Origin: Phycisphaerae bacterium
GTDB taxonomy: Bacteria; Planctomycetota; Phycisphaerae; Sedimentisphaerales; Anaerobacaceae
Direction: 5' to 3'
Assembly: GCA_030609625.1 (NCBI GenBank)
Contig: JAUWBX010000123.1
Location: 1 to 6,489 of the forward strand
Length of the DNA: 6,489 nucleotides
Shown here: positions 5,482 through 6,489 of the stretch, one piece after another
Layout: each line of letters starts with the position of its first letter
Position numbering within the stretch: position 1 is the stretch's first letter
The notes under the pieces: generated by a model
Told to the model about the DNA's origin: nothing
Databases searched by the model: none
The model's input: the letters and a program-made list of their open reading frames with translations, nothing else
Program-made: the position numbers and the translations under genes

Positions 5482-6489
5482 TTAGTCAATCCTGGTAATC
5501 ACAAGAGCATCCAGTTCAGAGGGATTCGTGATCCCGATCTTCAAGGTATACGTCCCGGGATCCATCGTGAACTGTATTGGTCCGGTCGGCGCATTATAGT
5601 TTCTAATGTCTAACCAGGACCATATGGAAGCCGCCTGACCCCAAAGCCCCCAGTCATCGGGACCAAAGGGAGTTTGATTCACGGTAGCGCCAGGTATCAA
5701 AAACCAGAAACCGAAGTACCCGGGTCCGGAAGGGCCTTCTTGAACACGAGCTTCGATCGTGTAGGTTCCACCTTCTACGGTAAATGTGTAACTCGCTGTA
5801 CCGTCGGGATCAATTGGCCCCTCAAAGCCGGTGCCAGGGTGGTCGGGGTCCTTCATAATATACTGTCCGCCCGAGACATCGGGATCATCATAAACCATAA
5901 AGGGCAGGGTAATCGTATCAGCCGCCTCTGCTTCGATCCAATACTGTTCCGAAGGAAGCGCAGGAGCCAACCGATACAGCCCAATGTCGTCAAAGTACAA
6001 TGTACCACCGGCACCACTGCCGTCAATGCCAATAGCAAGCGTCGTGACATCCTGCAGGTCCACTCCTAACGATGCAAGGTCGATACTCCACTGTTTCCAC
6101 CGTGGTCTCACTATGTCAGCCGCATCACCGTCATAGAGCACCTTGGAGCCGTTGACCTTGACATACAACTGCCCGGTGTTGCCCGGACTGCCGTGGAAGT
6201 ACAGCACCAATGTCTGAATGCCGGCTGCAGTCCAATTCTGGGGAACAGCAAAGGTGCGTTCGCCCTCTGAATATGCTGCGGTGCCGGTGTTACTGTAAAA
6301 GAGTGGCATCGCCTGCTCGCCGTGAACAATCGCAGTCTCAACATAATGCTCGTCCTGATTCCAATCTGGATTAGGATAACCTACTTGGGAGCCGTTTGTC
6401 AGGACGCCGTATCCGTCCACCCACGTGGACCATATCTCGTCGGGCGGATAGTCGTTATAATCTTCGAAATCATCCACCACAAAGAACTC
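5482..6489 (-). CDS. Secreted two-domain carbohydrate-binding-like protein, C-terminal part (open at window edge)
   Basis: The frame is open to the right edge (visible N-terminus EFFVVDDFEDYND), so the GTG at 6480 is not a credible start and the N-terminal part is missing. 335 residues are visible. The first domain (about 4-174) begins VVDDFEDY and has EIWSTWVDGYG, NGSQVGYPNP, IVHGEQAMPLFYSN, ERTF, NWTAAGIQTLVLYFHGSPGNTGQLYVKV and ends GGTLYFDDIGLYR. It is a beta-sandwich type I recall as frequent in LamG-like planctomycete surface proteins. The second (about 180-335) begins YWIEAEAADTI and has GTASYTFTVEGGTYTIEARV and GTYTLKIGI with DALVITRID, resembling CBM6/CBM35-like carbohydrate-binding modules. 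No dockerin tail follows; the protein ends at TAA. It is convergent with the pseudopilin gene. The ligand and any catalytic domain upstream are unknown. Confidence 0.82.
   Translation of the reverse strand, partial: EFFVVDDFEDYNDYPPDEIWSTWVDGYGVLTNGSQVGYPNPDWNQDEHYVETAIVHGEQAMPLFYSNTGTAAYSEGERTFAVPQNWTAAGIQTLVLYFHGSPGNTGQLYVKVNGSKVLYDGDAADIVRPRWKQWSIDLASLGVDLQDVTTLAIGIDGSGAGGTLYFDDIGLYRLAPALPSEQYWIEAEAADTITLPFMVYDDPDVSGGQYIMKDPDHPGTGFEGPIDPDGTASYTFTVEGGTYTIEARVQEGPSGPGYFGFWFLIPGATVNQTPFGPDDWGLWGQAASIWSWLDIRNYNAPTGPIQFTMDPGTYTLKIGITNPSELDALVITRID

Overview
The window looks like chromosomal DNA of an uncultured planctomycete of the Phycisphaerae / Sedimentisphaerales type. This is an inference from gene style, not from a marker gene. 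The signs are a secreted protein ending in a dockerin-like pair of calcium loops, a pseudopilin of the H-X9-DG type, a large secreted carbohydrate-binding surface protein, a GH130 glycoside phosphorylase, and many short palindromic repeats between and inside genes.

Layout. Positions 1-415 (minus) hold the N-terminal part of a GH130 phosphorylase that runs off the left edge. Positions 416-1001 are non-coding and contain a nested imperfect palindrome (639-785), a 7-bp tandem repeat (920-947) and a good promoter (862-890). Positions 1002-1787 (plus) encode a coiled-coil protein with one C-terminal membrane anchor and no recognised family. Its last codons and stop lie inside a second long imperfect palindrome (1771-1948).

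The central unit is a regulated operon. A strong promoter (1973-2001) leads into a cobalamin riboswitch (about 2029-2265) and then an intrinsic terminator (2402-2442). After these comes a secreted protein of 585 residues (2613-4370) with a DUF4465 domain, a second beta-rich surface domain and a dockerin-like tail. Four bases after its stop, a pseudopilin gene begins (4375-5271). The riboswitch implies that the operon is made when vitamin B12 is scarce, so the secreted protein is a good candidate for extracellular corrinoid capture. No transporter or corrinoid enzyme is visible in the window.

The pseudopilin carries a 53-bp element with perfect 13-bp terminal inverted repeats and a 4-bp TTTA duplication (TTTAC if the next base is counted). 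It is inserted in frame exactly at the prepilin peptidase site; deleting 57 bp restores a canonical K-A-F-T-L-V-E leader junction.

A terminator read on the minus strand (5336-5368) separates this operon from a convergent gene. That gene (5482-6489, minus) is open at the right edge and encodes the C-terminal part of a secreted two-domain, probably carbohydrate-binding, protein. The two edge genes suggest a polysaccharide-degrading lifestyle.
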